NCBI GenBank assembly: GCA_028287445.1
Contig: JAQBPQ010000030.1
Coordinates: forward strand, 1-64,000
Direction: 5' to 3'
Length of the DNA: 64,000 nt
Origin: Cohnella sp.
GTDB taxonomy: Bacteria; Bacillota; Bacilli; Paenibacillales; Paenibacillaceae
Of this stretch, positions 45,032-53,677 are shown in pieces. Position numbers and translations under genes: made by a program. The notes under the pieces were generated by a model. That model saw only the letters and a program-made list of their open reading frames with translations. It was not told where the DNA came from and did not search any database. Every line of letters begins with the position of its first letter. Within the stretch, counting starts at the first letter, position 1.

Positions 45032-47854
45032 TTACCGGGAAGCCGGACGGGCATTGGCAGTACCGCCGTAGGTGATCTTGCCGCCCTTGCTTGGTTTGGA
45101 CGTGCCCAGTACGCTGCCAATTCCCATGGCGAATGTCGGAATTCCGGCGGCGACAATAACGAGTGCCCAATCTCGCAGGCCGAGCGGGACTGTTTTGAAA
45201 ACGGGCTGCAGCGGCTGCACATAGAGAACGGCCAACATCAACAGCAGGGACGACAGCACGGCAAGCACGAGGAAGCGATTTTCCAGCAGTTTTCGGTGAA
45301 AAATGGAGCGGGAGCTTCTGCAGTCGAACACATGAATCAATTGTGCCATGACCAGCGTAGCAAAGGCGACGGTTTGCGCATGTACAAGCGAAGCCGCATC
45401 ACCCGAGCCGGCGCGCAGTGTCAGCAGGAACGCCGCCAGCGTACATAGACCGATCAAAATGCCTCGGCTGATAATTTTCCACCCGAGCCTGCGTGCAAAA
45501 ATATTCTCCTTGGCGGAACGGGGTCTTTGGCGCATCAGATCGCTTTCGGCCTGGTCGACTCCAAGTGCCATCGCCGGTAGACCGTCCGTCACGAGATTTA
45601 CCCACAAAATCTGAATGGGGACCAGCGGAAGCGGCAGCCCCATCATCATCGCGATGAACATCGTCATGATTTCCCCGACATTCGAGGCCAGAAGATACCG
45701 GATGAATTTGCGGATGTTCTCATAGATGCCGCGGCCTTCTTCCACAGCGGCGACGATCGTCGCGAAATTGTCGTCCGAGAGCACAAGTGCGGAGGCTTCC
45801 TTGGTCACATCGGTACCGGTAATGCCCATCGCGATCCCGATATCGGCTGCCTTGACCGCGGGAGCGTCATTCACGCCGTCACCGGTCATCGCCACCACAT
45901 GTCCGCGCCGCTGCAGCGCCTGCACGATTCGCAGCTTGTGCTCCGGAGAAACGCGTGCGAATACGTTGACCTCATCCGCAATCTTGTCGAGATCTGCGTC
46001 GGTCATACCCGACAGCTCCGCACCGGTCACCACCCGGCCGCCGCGCTGCATGATGCCGATGCTGCGGGCAATGGCCTCGGCCGTCAGACCGTGGTCGCCG
46101 GTGATCATCACCGTCTTGATTCCGGCTTGGCGGCACTTCACAATGGCCTCATGCACTTCTTTGCGAGGCGGATCGATCATGCCCGCCAAGCCGACGAACA
46201 CAAGCCCGGCTTCCGCCTGATCGTTCGTGTCGCAGGCTTCGTGGGTTTTGACATCCCGATAGGCGAAGCCGAGCACACGAAGCGCGTCTTTGGCCATCGC
46301 TTCGTTCGCCTGCACCACCCGTTGGCGGATTGTGGCGGTGAAGGGCATCACCTGATCGCCCCATAATACATAGGTGCAGCGTTCGACCAGCAAATCGGGC
46401 GCGCCTTTGGTCAAGAGCAGGCGTCCTCCCTGATGAGCGACGAGAACCGACATCCGTTTGCGATCGGGGTCAAACGGAAATTCCTGCATCCGCCGATAAA
46501 GCGTTTCGAGCGCGGAACGGGTCAGCCCGGTTTTGGCCGCGAGCACCAGCAGTGCGCCTTCCGTCGGATCACCCTTCACTTTCCAATGGCCTTCTTCCGC
46601 CGCTACTTCGTCTTTATCGGGTTTCCGCTTGCGCTCCGCTTCCTCTTGGTCGTCCTGGGCCAGCATGGCATTATTGCACAGCGCAGCGACTTGGGTGAGA
46701 CGGCGAAGCGTGCCGTCACCCTTGGCTTCCACCGTATTCCCCTCTTCCTTGAGCTGGCCGACCGGCTCGTATCCTTCCCCGGATACTTCGATTCGCCTGC
46801 CGCCGAGCCATAACCGGGTGACGGTCATCTGGTTTTGGGTGAGCGTGCCGGTTTTGTCCGAACAGATGACGGAGGCGCAGCCGAGCGTTTCAACCGATGG
46901 GAGCTTGCGGACGATCGCACGCCTCCGGATCATGCGCTGGACACCTAACGCCAAAGCGATGGTGACGATCGCCGGAAGTCCTTCCGGGATCGCGGCGACC
47001 GCCAGACTGACACCGGCCAGGAACATGCCGTACATCGGCTGCCCGTGCAGCACCCCGGCAACCACGACCAACACGGTCAGCAAAATGGAGACGGCAATCA
47101 GAATTTTACCCAACTGCTCAAGGCGATGCTGAAGAGGCGTATCAGCCTCTTCCGTCCGTTGAATCAGATCCGCGATTTTCCCCATTTCGGTGGCCATGCC
47201 GGTTACCGTCACGAGTCCTTTGGCCGTCCCTCGGGTGACCATTGTTCCCAGATAAGCATAGTTTTTGCGGTCTCCGAGCGTCAGATCGGCCGCCTGCAGG
47301 GGACCCGATTCTTTCATGACAGGCACCGATTCCCCGGTCAACGCCGATTCGTCCACGGCGAACTGCTGGCAATCGATCAGCCGCAAATCCGCAGGCACCC
47401 GGTCGCCGCTTTCGAGCAGCACCAAGTCTCCTGGCACCAAGGCACGGGCCGGAATCGTCTCCATCGTGCCTCCGCGGATCACCTTGGCCGAAGGCGCGGA
47501 CAATTCCTTCAAGGCGCGCAGCGAGCGCTCCGCCCGGTACTCCTGGAAAAATCCGAGAATGCCGTTGATCAGAATGATCGCGATAATCGTAAGGGCATCC
47601 AACATTTCTCCCAGCAGGCCGGATATAACCACCGCTCCGACCAGGACGAGCACCATGAAGTCTTTGAACTGATGGAGGAGAAGCTTAATCGGCGATTCGC
47701 CGCGTCGTTCCTGCAGTTCGTTGGCGCCTTGCTCCTGCAGACGCCTGACCGCTTCCTCCGGCGTGACGCCGCTCCGCGGATCGGTGCCGAGCGTCTCGGC
47801 GAGGACGGCTTCGTCCATCTGATGCCACGTTTTCTCTTGCACTTGGATGTTCAT
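45032..47854 (-). CDS. yloB: Calcium-type P-type (P2A) cation-transporting ATPase
   Basis: Membrane pump of the SERCA-like type, probably exporting Ca2+. From ATG 47854 (MNIQVQEKTWHQMDEAVLAETL) it is 940 residues. Seen: actuator TGES (DESALTGESVPV) near 185, PEGLPAIVTIALALGVQRM in TM4, phosphorylation site CSDKTGTLTQNQMTV near 335, nucleotide-domain KGAPD, MITGDHGLTAEAIA, TGDGVNDAPAVKAADIGIAMG, and NLVTDGLPAMALGVDQ in TM6 (Asn/Asp ion ligands). A charged loop with KRKPDKDE lies in the N domain. Divergent from rqcH, the same neighbour pair as yloA–yloB. Ion specificity is inferred. Confidence 0.92.
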   Translation of the reverse strand: MNIQVQEKTWHQMDEAVLAETLGTDPRSGVTPEEAVRRLQEQGANELQERRGESPIKLLLHQFKDFMVLVLVGAVVISGLLGEMLDALTIIAIILINGILGFFQEYRAERSLRALKELSAPSAKVIRGGTMETIPARALVPGDLVLLESGDRVPADLRLIDCQQFAVDESALTGESVPVMKESGPLQAADLTLGDRKNYAYLGTMVTRGTAKGLVTVTGMATEMGKIADLIQRTEEADTPLQHRLEQLGKILIAVSILLTVLVVVAGVLHGQPMYGMFLAGVSLAVAAIPEGLPAIVTIALALGVQRMIRRRAIVRKLPSVETLGCASVICSDKTGTLTQNQMTVTRLWLGGRRIEVSGEGYEPVGQLKEEGNTVEAKGDGTLRRLTQVAALCNNAMLAQDDQEEAERKRKPDKDEVAAEEGHWKVKGDPTEGALLVLAAKTGLTRSALETLYRRMQEFPFDPDRKRMSVLVAHQGGRLLLTKGAPDLLVERCTYVLWGDQVMPFTATIRQRVVQANEAMAKDALRVLGFAYRDVKTHEACDTNDQAEAGLVFVGLAGMIDPPRKEVHEAIVKCRQAGIKTVMITGDHGLTAEAIARSIGIMQRGGRVVTGAELSGMTDADLDKIADEVNVFARVSPEHKLRIVQALQRRGHVVAMTGDGVNDAPAVKAADIGIAMGITGTDVTKEASALVLSDDNFATIVAAVEEGRGIYENIRKFIRYLLASNVGEIMTMFIAMMMGLPLPLVPIQILWVNLVTDGLPAMALGVDQAESDLMRQRPRSAKENIFARRLGWKIISRGILIGLCTLAAFLLTLRAGSGDAASLVHAQTVAFATLVMAQLIHVFDCRSSRSIFHRKLLENRFLVLAVLSSLLLMLAVLYVQPLQPVFKTVPLGLRDWALVIVAAGIPTFAMGIGSVLGTSKPSKGGKITYGGTANARPASR

Positions 47855-48020
47855 CTCCCTCCGTTTCCCGCTGTTCGCTCCTATGTATCGGGCGGACAGC
47901 CTTTTCAAGCTATGTCTATTCAGACAAGCCGGGAAATATCCCGGCCTCCCTTTCCCTTTGAGGACAACTATGGCATCATAGGAAGACACGAAAGCGAACA
48001 GGAATAGGAGTTATGGCCTT

Positions 48021-49805
48021 ATGTCTCTCGACGGTATCGTCACTCGCGCCCTCGTTCATGAACTGCAAAACGCCGTCGGCGCGCGCATCGCCAAAATCTA
48101 TCAGCCAACCGGTAACGAAATTGTGCTTCATATCCGCGGCCAAGGCGTCAACGGCCGCCTATTGCTGTCTGCCCACCCTTCCATGCCGCGCCTGCACTGG
48201 ACGGAACAGGTATGGGACAATCCATCGGAGCCTCCCATGTTCTGTATGCTGCTTCGCAAGCATTGTGAAGGCGGTATCATCGAAAGCATCCGGCAGGAAG
48301 GTCTGGAGAGGATCGTTTGGATCGACGTGAGACATCGGGACGAACTGGGTGACTTCTCACTCAAAAGGCTGACGCTCGAACTGATGGGCAGGCACAGCAA
48401 CCTCACCCTGCTTGATCCTGCCACCGGTCTCATCCATGACGGCATACGCCATGTAACCCCTTCGATCAGCAGCTATCGCGTCGTTCTTCCGGGTGTTATT
48501 TATGTGTCTCCGCCGTCTCAGGACAAACGAGATCCGCTGGCTGAGACAGAACCGGGCTTCCGCGAAACCGTTCCGGATCTATTCGCGGCTGCGGACATTC
48601 CGGCCCCGAAAACCGCGGCACAGGCCATGCTGAACGGTTATATCGGTGTGAGCCCGTTGACCTCCCAGGAAATCGCCCACCGTGCCGCAGGCCGATCCGA
48701 CCGGCTGTGGCAGGTGTTCCACGAAGTGATGGAGGATGCGGTGAATCACCGATATTCGCCGAATCTCGTGGAAACGGCCGACGGTAAAACGGTGTTTTCG
48801 GCGATTGCTCTCACTCATGTGCCTGGAGAAGTCCGCATGTTTGATTCCATGCATGAATGTCTCGAAATCTACTACAGCGACAAAGCGGAGCGCGACCTTG
48901 TCCGGCAGCGGACGACTGACCTCAACCGCTTCCTTCTCAACGAGAAGGCCAAAAACGAGAAAAAGCTGATCAAGCTGGAAGAAACGCTGGAGGAAGCACG
49001 GGAAGCGGACAAGCTGCGGCGAATCGGGGAGCTGTTGACGGCTCAGCTTCATTTATTGTCTCGAGGAGACCAGTCGGTGCAAATCACCGATTATTATGAG
49101 GAAGACCAACCGCTGGTGAAAGTGACGCTTGATCCGCTGCTTACCCCCACGGAGAATGCCCAGCGGTATTTTCGCAAATATAACAAGATGAAGAACAGCA
49201 AAGCCGTAGTCGAGGAACAAATGGCTGCGGCAAAATTGGAAATCGGTTATTTGGAGTCCGTGTTGCAAGGTTTGGAGACGGCGACACCGAGGGATATAGA
49301 GGAAATCCGGGAAGAGTTGACGGATCAAGGCTACATTCGTCAGCGGGGGAGCAAACGGGGAATCCGCAAAAAGAAAAAAGATACGCCCGCCGTGCTCAGC
49401 TTTACTTCGAGCGAAGGTGTCGAGATTTATGTCGGCAAAAACAACACACAGAACGACTACGTCACCAACCGGCTCGGCCAGCCTTCCGATACTTGGCTGC
49501 ACACGAAGGACATCCCCGGCTCACACGTGCTGATCCGCAGTTCCGAATACGGGGATGCGACCTTGCATGAAGCCGCGGTGCTGGCTGCCTATTACAGCAA
49601 AGCTCGTGAATCGGGCAACGTGCCCGTCGATTACACCCGCATTCGCAACGTTCGCAAGCCGAATGGAGCGAAGCCCGGCTACGTCATCTACGAAGGACAA
49701 AAAACGCTGTATGTTACACCAGACGAGACATTGATCCAACGGCTTCCCAGCCGGGTGAAATCGTTGTTAGGGGGCAAATCAAAACGGGTTCAACGTACCT
49801 TGTGA
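48021..49805 (+). CDS. rqcH: Rqc2 homologue RqcH (NFACT family)
   Basis: RqcH binds stalled 50S subunits and adds C-terminal alanine tails that mark nascent chains for degradation; older annotation is fibronectin-binding protein FbpA/YloA. 594 residues: NFACT-N domain (MSLDGIVTRALVHELQNAVGARIAKIYQPTGNEIVLHIRG, LELMGRHSNLTLLD near 137), coiled-coil middle (LNEKAKNEKKLIKLEETLEEAREADKLRRIGELL), and NFACT-R domain (EIYVGKNNTQNDYVTNRLGQPSDTWLHTKDIPGSHVLIR near 475). GGAG lies 10 bases before the ATG. The stop codon lies in the loop of its terminator. Confidence 0.95.
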   Translation: MSLDGIVTRALVHELQNAVGARIAKIYQPTGNEIVLHIRGQGVNGRLLLSAHPSMPRLHWTEQVWDNPSEPPMFCMLLRKHCEGGIIESIRQEGLERIVWIDVRHRDELGDFSLKRLTLELMGRHSNLTLLDPATGLIHDGIRHVTPSISSYRVVLPGVIYVSPPSQDKRDPLAETEPGFRETVPDLFAAADIPAPKTAAQAMLNGYIGVSPLTSQEIAHRAAGRSDRLWQVFHEVMEDAVNHRYSPNLVETADGKTVFSAIALTHVPGEVRMFDSMHECLEIYYSDKAERDLVRQRTTDLNRFLLNEKAKNEKKLIKLEETLEEAREADKLRRIGELLTAQLHLLSRGDQSVQITDYYEEDQPLVKVTLDPLLTPTENAQRYFRKYNKMKNSKAVVEEQMAAAKLEIGYLESVLQGLETATPRDIEEIREELTDQGYIRQRGSKRGIRKKKKDTPAVLSFTSSEGVEIYVGKNNTQNDYVTNRLGQPSDTWLHTKDIPGSHVLIRSSEYGDATLHEAAVLAAYYSKARESGNVPVDYTRIRNVRKPNGAKPGYVIYEGQKTLYVTPDETLIQRLPSRVKSLLGGKSKRVQRTL

Positions 49806-49819
49806 GGTGAACCCGTTTT
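49781..49819 (+). terminator. Terminator of rqcH
   Basis: AAAACGGGTTCA and TGAACCCGTTTT form a 12-bp stem; the rqcH stop TGA is in the loop. Confidence 0.88.
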
Positions 49820-49856
49820 CGTCGGATCTCGGAGACCCTTTAGAAGTGGCCATCGT

Positions 49857-49902
49857 TAAAAAACGGCAATTCCCGTTTACTGAACCGGAATTCGCCGTTT
49901 TA
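49857..49902 (-). terminator. Terminator of the LysR–PHP–MerR unit
   Basis: On the minus strand, AAAACGGC-GAATTCC and GGAATT-GCCGTTTTTT pair with one bulge; the MerR gene stop TAA is in the loop. Confidence 0.85.
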
Positions 49903-50800
49903 ATTTTTCCACCGTATCTCTCGCGTTGCCTGATAACAAATAAACGTTTTTCGAGCCCGGCAGAAGCCGGTCTTGCCGCACGATTTGACCGCCCACAATG
50001 ACTTTGGTGGTTACGCCCTTGCTTCGGATGCGTTCATCCAAACCAAGCAAAAAGGGTGTGGCCTTGTCGAGCAGATTTTCCGTCGTGAAGCTGAACAGAA
50101 ACGCGCGTGGCCGCAATCCTTCCAAACAATCCATGATGCCTTTCTCCGAAGGCGAAACGCCTAGATGGACGACACGATACCCTTGCTGCATGGCAAAATA
50201 GCCGAAGAAGAGAATGCCGAGCTCGTGCTGCTCCCCCGGACCGCATGCAGTGACGATCAGCGGATCGTCTGAACGGACAGGAAAAACGTTCTTGAGCGCG
50301 AGCAGTTTCTCCCGCACAAAATGGCTGCCGAAGTGTTCCTGGTACTCCGATATCTGTCCTCTTCTCCACCGTTCACCCAAATCCACGAGCACGGGCTCCA
50401 AGATGTTCAACAACACGTATTCGATATGGTGAACCGCGAGAAGCCGGTCAAAATACTGTTGAGCGCCTGCGTAGTCCAGCTTCAGGAACAGACCCAGCAA
50501 CCGATCCCCTGCTTGCTTGCTTCCACCCGCCAGAGTGTCGTATTCCTCCGCTTCCGGTTTTCGACCGCTGCCCGCACTTGAATCCCGTTGTTGAACGGCC
50601 AAACCGATCGGCACCCCTTCTTGCACCCTGGTTTTAAGAGCGGCGAGTCTGGAGATATCTTCCAGCGTGTAACCCCGATAGCCGTTCGGAAAACGTCGCG
50701 GTTGAACCGCCTCGTAGCGCTCCTCCCATTTGCGGATCAATTGGGTGGAAAGCCCGGTGCGCAGCGACGTTTCTTTAATCGTAAACAGGCGTTGATTCAT
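49877..50800 (-). CDS. MerR-family regulator with cobalamin-binding domain (CarH/LitR type)
   Basis: 307 residues. An N-terminal MerR helix-turn-helix (FTIKETSLRTGLSTQLIRKWEERYEAVQPRRFPNGYRGYTLEDISRLAALKTRVQEG) is followed by a helical bundle with GERWRRGQISEYQEHFGSHF (the W-x9-EH motif of CarH). A Rossmann B12-binding domain then holds GPGEQHELGILFFGYFAMQQGYRVVHLG (the ExHxxG motif) and VIVGGQIV. In characterised CarH these residues position adenosylcobalamin, whose photolysis breaks up the repressor tetramer. Light sensing here is inference. The linker (AVQQRDSSAGSGRKPEAEEYDT) is low complexity. Target genes are unknown; it is downstream of a PHP and a LysR gene. Confidence 0.88.
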   Translation of the reverse strand: MNQRLFTIKETSLRTGLSTQLIRKWEERYEAVQPRRFPNGYRGYTLEDISRLAALKTRVQEGVPIGLAVQQRDSSAGSGRKPEAEEYDTLAGGSKQAGDRLLGLFLKLDYAGAQQYFDRLLAVHHIEYVLLNILEPVLVDLGERWRRGQISEYQEHFGSHFVREKLLALKNVFPVRSDDPLIVTACGPGEQHELGILFFGYFAMQQGYRVVHLGVSPSEKGIMDCLEGLRPRAFLFSFTTENLLDKATPFLLGLDERIRSKGVTTKVIVGGQIVRQDRLLPGSKNVYLLSGNARDTVEKLKRRIPVQ

Positions 50801-50836
50801 GCTCGCTCCACCTCCGGCGGTCTCATGCGTATTCGT

Positions 50837-51685
50837 TCAACATCTTCGGGAATGGAGCGCGATCAGTTGATCCACGACGGCGGCGTCTACCGTCCTATGC
50901 CCAATCCTTCCATGAAACGTGACGCCACCCCGGGTACCGTGAAAATCCGAGCCCCCGGTGACGAGCTTCCCGCGCGATTTGGCGAGCGTCTTATAATGAC
51001 GCTGCATGGATTCATCATGGTCAGAGTGGTAAGCTTCCAGTCCATCTGCCCCCCGATCCAGCAATTCGAGAACGAGCCGGTCGTTCCGATACAATCCGGG
51101 ATGGGCAACGATCGCGGCGCCTCCGGCTTCGTGAATCCAGGATACAGACTCCTCCGGGTCAATCCGAGGAGGATTCACATAGGCGGCACCGGTTTCCCCG
51201 AGATACCGGTTGAAGGCGTCGCGCAAATCCTTCGCAAAACCGCCCCGCACCAGTACATCGGCCATATGAGGGCGCCCTACGGATCCATCCCCCCGCGGTG
51301 AGGCGGACGCTTCTAGTTCCACTTCGGCGAGAGTAATCGGAATGCCCAGACCGTTTAACCGGGCAATCATCTCTTCGTTGCGCCGATTGCGTACTTCACG
51401 CAGCGACTCCAGCCGCTGAAGCAGAATCGGATCGCCTTGTTGAAAACCGTAGCCGAGAATATGGATGTCCTTGCCACCCGCCGATGTGCTGATCTCCACG
51501 CCCGGGACAACCCGGATTCCATATTGCAGGCCGGCTTCCATCGCTTCGGCCACTCCGGCCACCGTATCGTGGTCGGTAATCGCAACGGCGGACAGCCCGG
51601 CTTGCCGGGCCATCCGAACGACTTCTTCGGGCCGATGCTTGCCGTCGGACGCGGTCGTGTGCGTATGCAGGTCAGCCAGACTCAT
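50837..51685 (-). CDS. PHP-domain phosphoesterase (RNase AM / YciV type)
   Basis: 282 residues with the metal-binding PHP motifs: DLHTHTTASDGKH at the start, AITDHDTVAG near 36, VVPGVEIST near 60, SVGRPHMADVLV near 135, AIVAHPGLYRNDRLVL near 190, and VTGGSDFHGTRGG near 245. Related proteins are 5'-3' exoribonucleases or 3',5'-nucleotide bisphosphate phosphatases; which applies here cannot be told. It overlaps the upstream LysR gene by 14 bases and lies 36 bases before the MerR regulator gene. Confidence 0.88.
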   Translation of the reverse strand: MSLADLHTHTTASDGKHRPEEVVRMARQAGLSAVAITDHDTVAGVAEAMEAGLQYGIRVVPGVEISTSAGGKDIHILGYGFQQGDPILLQRLESLREVRNRRNEEMIARLNGLGIPITLAEVELEASASPRGDGSVGRPHMADVLVRGGFAKDLRDAFNRYLGETGAAYVNPPRIDPEESVSWIHEAGGAAIVAHPGLYRNDRLVLELLDRGADGLEAYHSDHDESMQRHYKTLAKSRGKLVTGGSDFHGTRGGVTFHGRIGHRTVDAAVVDQLIALHSRRC

Positions 51686-52580
51686 GCGACAATCCCCTCA
51701 ATTCTTCCAATAATGCGGCTGCCGGTACCGGCAGCAGAGAGGACTGCAGCCGCACGGCAAAAAATTGGCGCCTGAAAGCCACATCCCGGATGCGCACCGT
51801 CTTGAGCAAACCGAGCGTCGTCTCGTGTTTGATTGTCCAAACCGACAGCACCGACAATCCCAATCCGGCTTCCACCGCTGACTTGATCGCTCCGGTGCTG
51901 CCGAATTCGCTCACGACCCGAAGCCGTCCTTCATCCGCCCCCTGACGGACCAGCTCTTCCTCTACGATCTGCCGTGTTCCCGAGCCTTTTTCACGCAGGA
52001 CCAACGGCTGCTCCAGCACTTCGGACAGCTCCACAGAATCCCGTATCGCAAACGGATGACCCGCGGGTACGACCAACATCAATTCATCGTTCATCACGGC
52101 TTCCGTGTAGAAACCCGGAACGTCGCAAGGCGCTTCGATCAGGCCAAAGTCCAATCCTTGGTGTTGGATCGCATCTATGATTTCCGTTGTATTCATCACC
52201 CGCATGCTGACCGAAAGCTCGGGATGCCGCCTAAGGAAAGCGCCGAGCAGCGGCGGCAGCACATATTCACCGATCGTTAGACTGGCGGCGAACTGTAGTC
52301 GTCCTTTCAAATCTTCAATGAATCGGACCATCATAGCGTCGGTCTCGCGCATAAGTTCCACGGCTTTGCGGGCTTGGGGCAGGAGCCGGTGGCCGGCTTC
52401 GGTCAATTCCAGCTTCTTGGTTGTGCGATTGAGCAGTTTGGTCCCGAAGCGTTCCTCGAGCGCCTGAACCTGCATCGTAACGGCCGGCTGGGTCATGTGA
52501 AGCATCCCGGCTGCCGCGGAAAAACTGCCTCTTTCCGCGACGGTGTAAAAAATATGCAGTTGATGCACATTAAGCGCCAT
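51672..52580 (-). CDS. LysR-family transcriptional regulator
   Basis: 302 residues from ATG 52580 (MALNVHQLHIFYTVAERGSFSAAAGMLHMTQPAVTMQVQALEERFGTKLLNRT), with GGGAG upstream. Winged helix-turn-helix at residues 5–60 and a type 2 periplasmic-binding-like effector domain (LQFAASLTIGEYVLPPLLGAFLRRHPELSVSMRVMNTTEIIDAIQHQGLDFGLIEAP). It resembles the CysL/YwfK subgroup. The effector and target are unknown. Unlike typical LysR genes it is not divergent from an obvious target; it overlaps the PHP gene. Confidence 0.9.
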   Translation of the reverse strand: MALNVHQLHIFYTVAERGSFSAAAGMLHMTQPAVTMQVQALEERFGTKLLNRTTKKLELTEAGHRLLPQARKAVELMRETDAMMVRFIEDLKGRLQFAASLTIGEYVLPPLLGAFLRRHPELSVSMRVMNTTEIIDAIQHQGLDFGLIEAPCDVPGFYTEAVMNDELMLVVPAGHPFAIRDSVELSEVLEQPLVLREKGSGTRQIVEEELVRQGADEGRLRVVSEFGSTGAIKSAVEAGLGLSVLSVWTIKHETTLGLLKTVRIRDVAFRRQFFAVRLQSSLLPVPAAALLEELRGLSHESG

Positions 52581-52636
52581 GCTCTCCCGCCTTCTCACGC
52601 GTCAAATTTACGTTCATTATACCATATCGCGCCATA

Positions 52637-52682
52637 ACAAAAGGCTGCTCCGGCGGGTGTACATGCCCGCGGAACAGCCTTC
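52637..52682 (-). terminator. Terminator of the unknown gene at 52703
   Basis: On the minus strand, AAGGCTGTTCCGCGGG-CATGTACA-CCCGCCGGAGCAGCCTT (small bulges) is followed by TTGTTAT, 20 bases after the stop. Confidence 0.85.
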
Positions 52683-52702
52683 GTCAGGAGAATATAACGC
52701 TT

Positions 52703-53140
52703 TCAACGCCGCTTACGGTTGTTCTTGATCAGCGTCATCCTGCGGGAATGCCGCAGCCACGAATAATAAGTTTTCAGATCACGCAGTTCCATCGTTTCGG
52801 ACATCCGTCCGAGAAAGGTGACCACAATCATCTTATGCAGCGGATTGCCGAGCAGATCGGTATCCTTGTCGGAGACTGTAAATTCCGCCACGAACACGAG
52901 GTCGTCATCGATTGTATAAACATCCTGCTCATTCCGGTAATAGGAGACGATCCGATCGTCCTTCAAACATTCCCACATGTATTGGGCAATATCGGAATAG
53001 CCGGTTTTTTCGCTTTCCACCCGGTCGGTCCAGCGCTCTCTGGCGTGGTTGGTAATAATGATATCGGCTACTCTCTTATCGCCCAGAACGACGTGAAAAG
53101 GTTCGTAGGTGTTCCACCGCTCCGTGTGTTTGTCTTTCAC
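52703..53140 (-). CDS. Conserved-looking protein of unknown function
   Basis: 145 residues, GTG start at 53140 with GGGAGCGATGG ahead. I do not recognise it. It is soluble and strongly charged, with a notable segment VADIIITNHARERWTDRVE, acidic middle (YTIDDDLVFVAEFTVSDKDTD), hydrophobic strand KMIVVTFLGRM, and a basic tail RHSRRMTLIKNNRKRR. The HARERWxxR stretch and alternating strands are reminiscent of small nuclease-fold or toxin-like families, but this is weak. It has its own promoter and a strong terminator, so it is a monocistronic gene, not an ORF by chance. Confidence 0.7.
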   Translation of the reverse strand: MKDKHTERWNTYEPFHVVLGDKRVADIIITNHARERWTDRVESEKTGYSDIAQYMWECLKDDRIVSYYRNEQDVYTIDDDLVFVAEFTVSDKDTDLLGNPLHKMIVVTFLGRMSETMELRDLKTYYSWLRHSRRMTLIKNNRKRR

Positions 53141-53211
53141 CGGCCCATCGCTCCCGACATTAGGTCTTTAAACCCACTTAAGCATCCCGTTTCCCACATG
53201 AAGATAAGTCC

Positions 53212-53241
53212 ATTTTACCCCATCGGTTCCCGAGGATTCAA
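53212..53241 (-). promoter_or_regulatory. Putative promoter of the unknown gene at 52703
   Basis: On the minus strand: TTGAAT, 18 bases, TAAAAT, about 70 bases before the GTG start. Confidence 0.5.
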
Positions 53242-53302
53242 CAAAAATTTAAATGCCGGGCAAGTATTCCATTTATTGGTAATCAACGAGTGCTTTGATA
53301 GA

Positions 53303-53332
53303 AATAAAAAAGCCTCCGGTTCAGGGAGACTT
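53303..53332 (-). terminator. Terminator of ylbF–ylbG
   Basis: On the minus strand, AAGTCTCC-CTGAACC-GGAGGCTT (one G·U) is followed by TTTTATTTC, about 20 bases after the ylbG stop. Confidence 0.88.
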
Positions 53333-53352
53333 CTTCGCGCGTCGTCCACGGC

Positions 53353-53616
53353 TTACAGCCCATAAAACTGGGTTTTGTCCGGGACGCTTTTCTCGTATTC
53401 GGTTTTGATGTCGCCCCGATAGGAACGTTCGATCTTGTGCACAAAAGGCAGCCGCTGCATGTTGCGAACCGCCTCCTCGGCGCTTTCCGCATTCATGTAA
53501 AGCACGGCGTAGTTCATTTTGCGCGACATATAATGAAGGGTGCCGTATTTATCCAACCCACGGGCAGCTTTCCAATCGTTGAACCATACGATGTATCCGA
53601 TGCGTTCCGCAAACAT
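53353..53616 (-). CDS. ylbG: YlbG family protein (DUF2129)
   Basis: 87 residues: MFAERIGYIVWFNDWKAARGLDKYGTLHYMSRKMNYAVLYMNAESAEEAVRNMQRLPFVHKIERSYRGDIKTEYEKSVPDKTQFYGL. The YGxLHYxSRKMxYAVLY and LPFVxKIExSYR stretches match YlbG. Function unknown. The ATG at 53616 has GGAGG 8 bases before it; the track start (53622) is too near. Located downstream of ylbF as in Bacillus, but here ylbFG are about 40 kb from rsmD–coaD. Confidence 0.88.
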   Translation of the reverse strand: MFAERIGYIVWFNDWKAARGLDKYGTLHYMSRKMNYAVLYMNAESAEEAVRNMQRLPFVHKIERSYRGDIKTEYEKSVPDKTQFYGL

Positions 53617-53677
53617 TGGCATTTCCTCCGGTATTCCGATCTGGTGGGCCCTAACATTCGGGCCTAGTCAATTGAAG

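Noticed and set aside
47045-48007. 320-residue plus-strand ORF
   Set aside because: Antisense shadow of the P-type ATPase gene.
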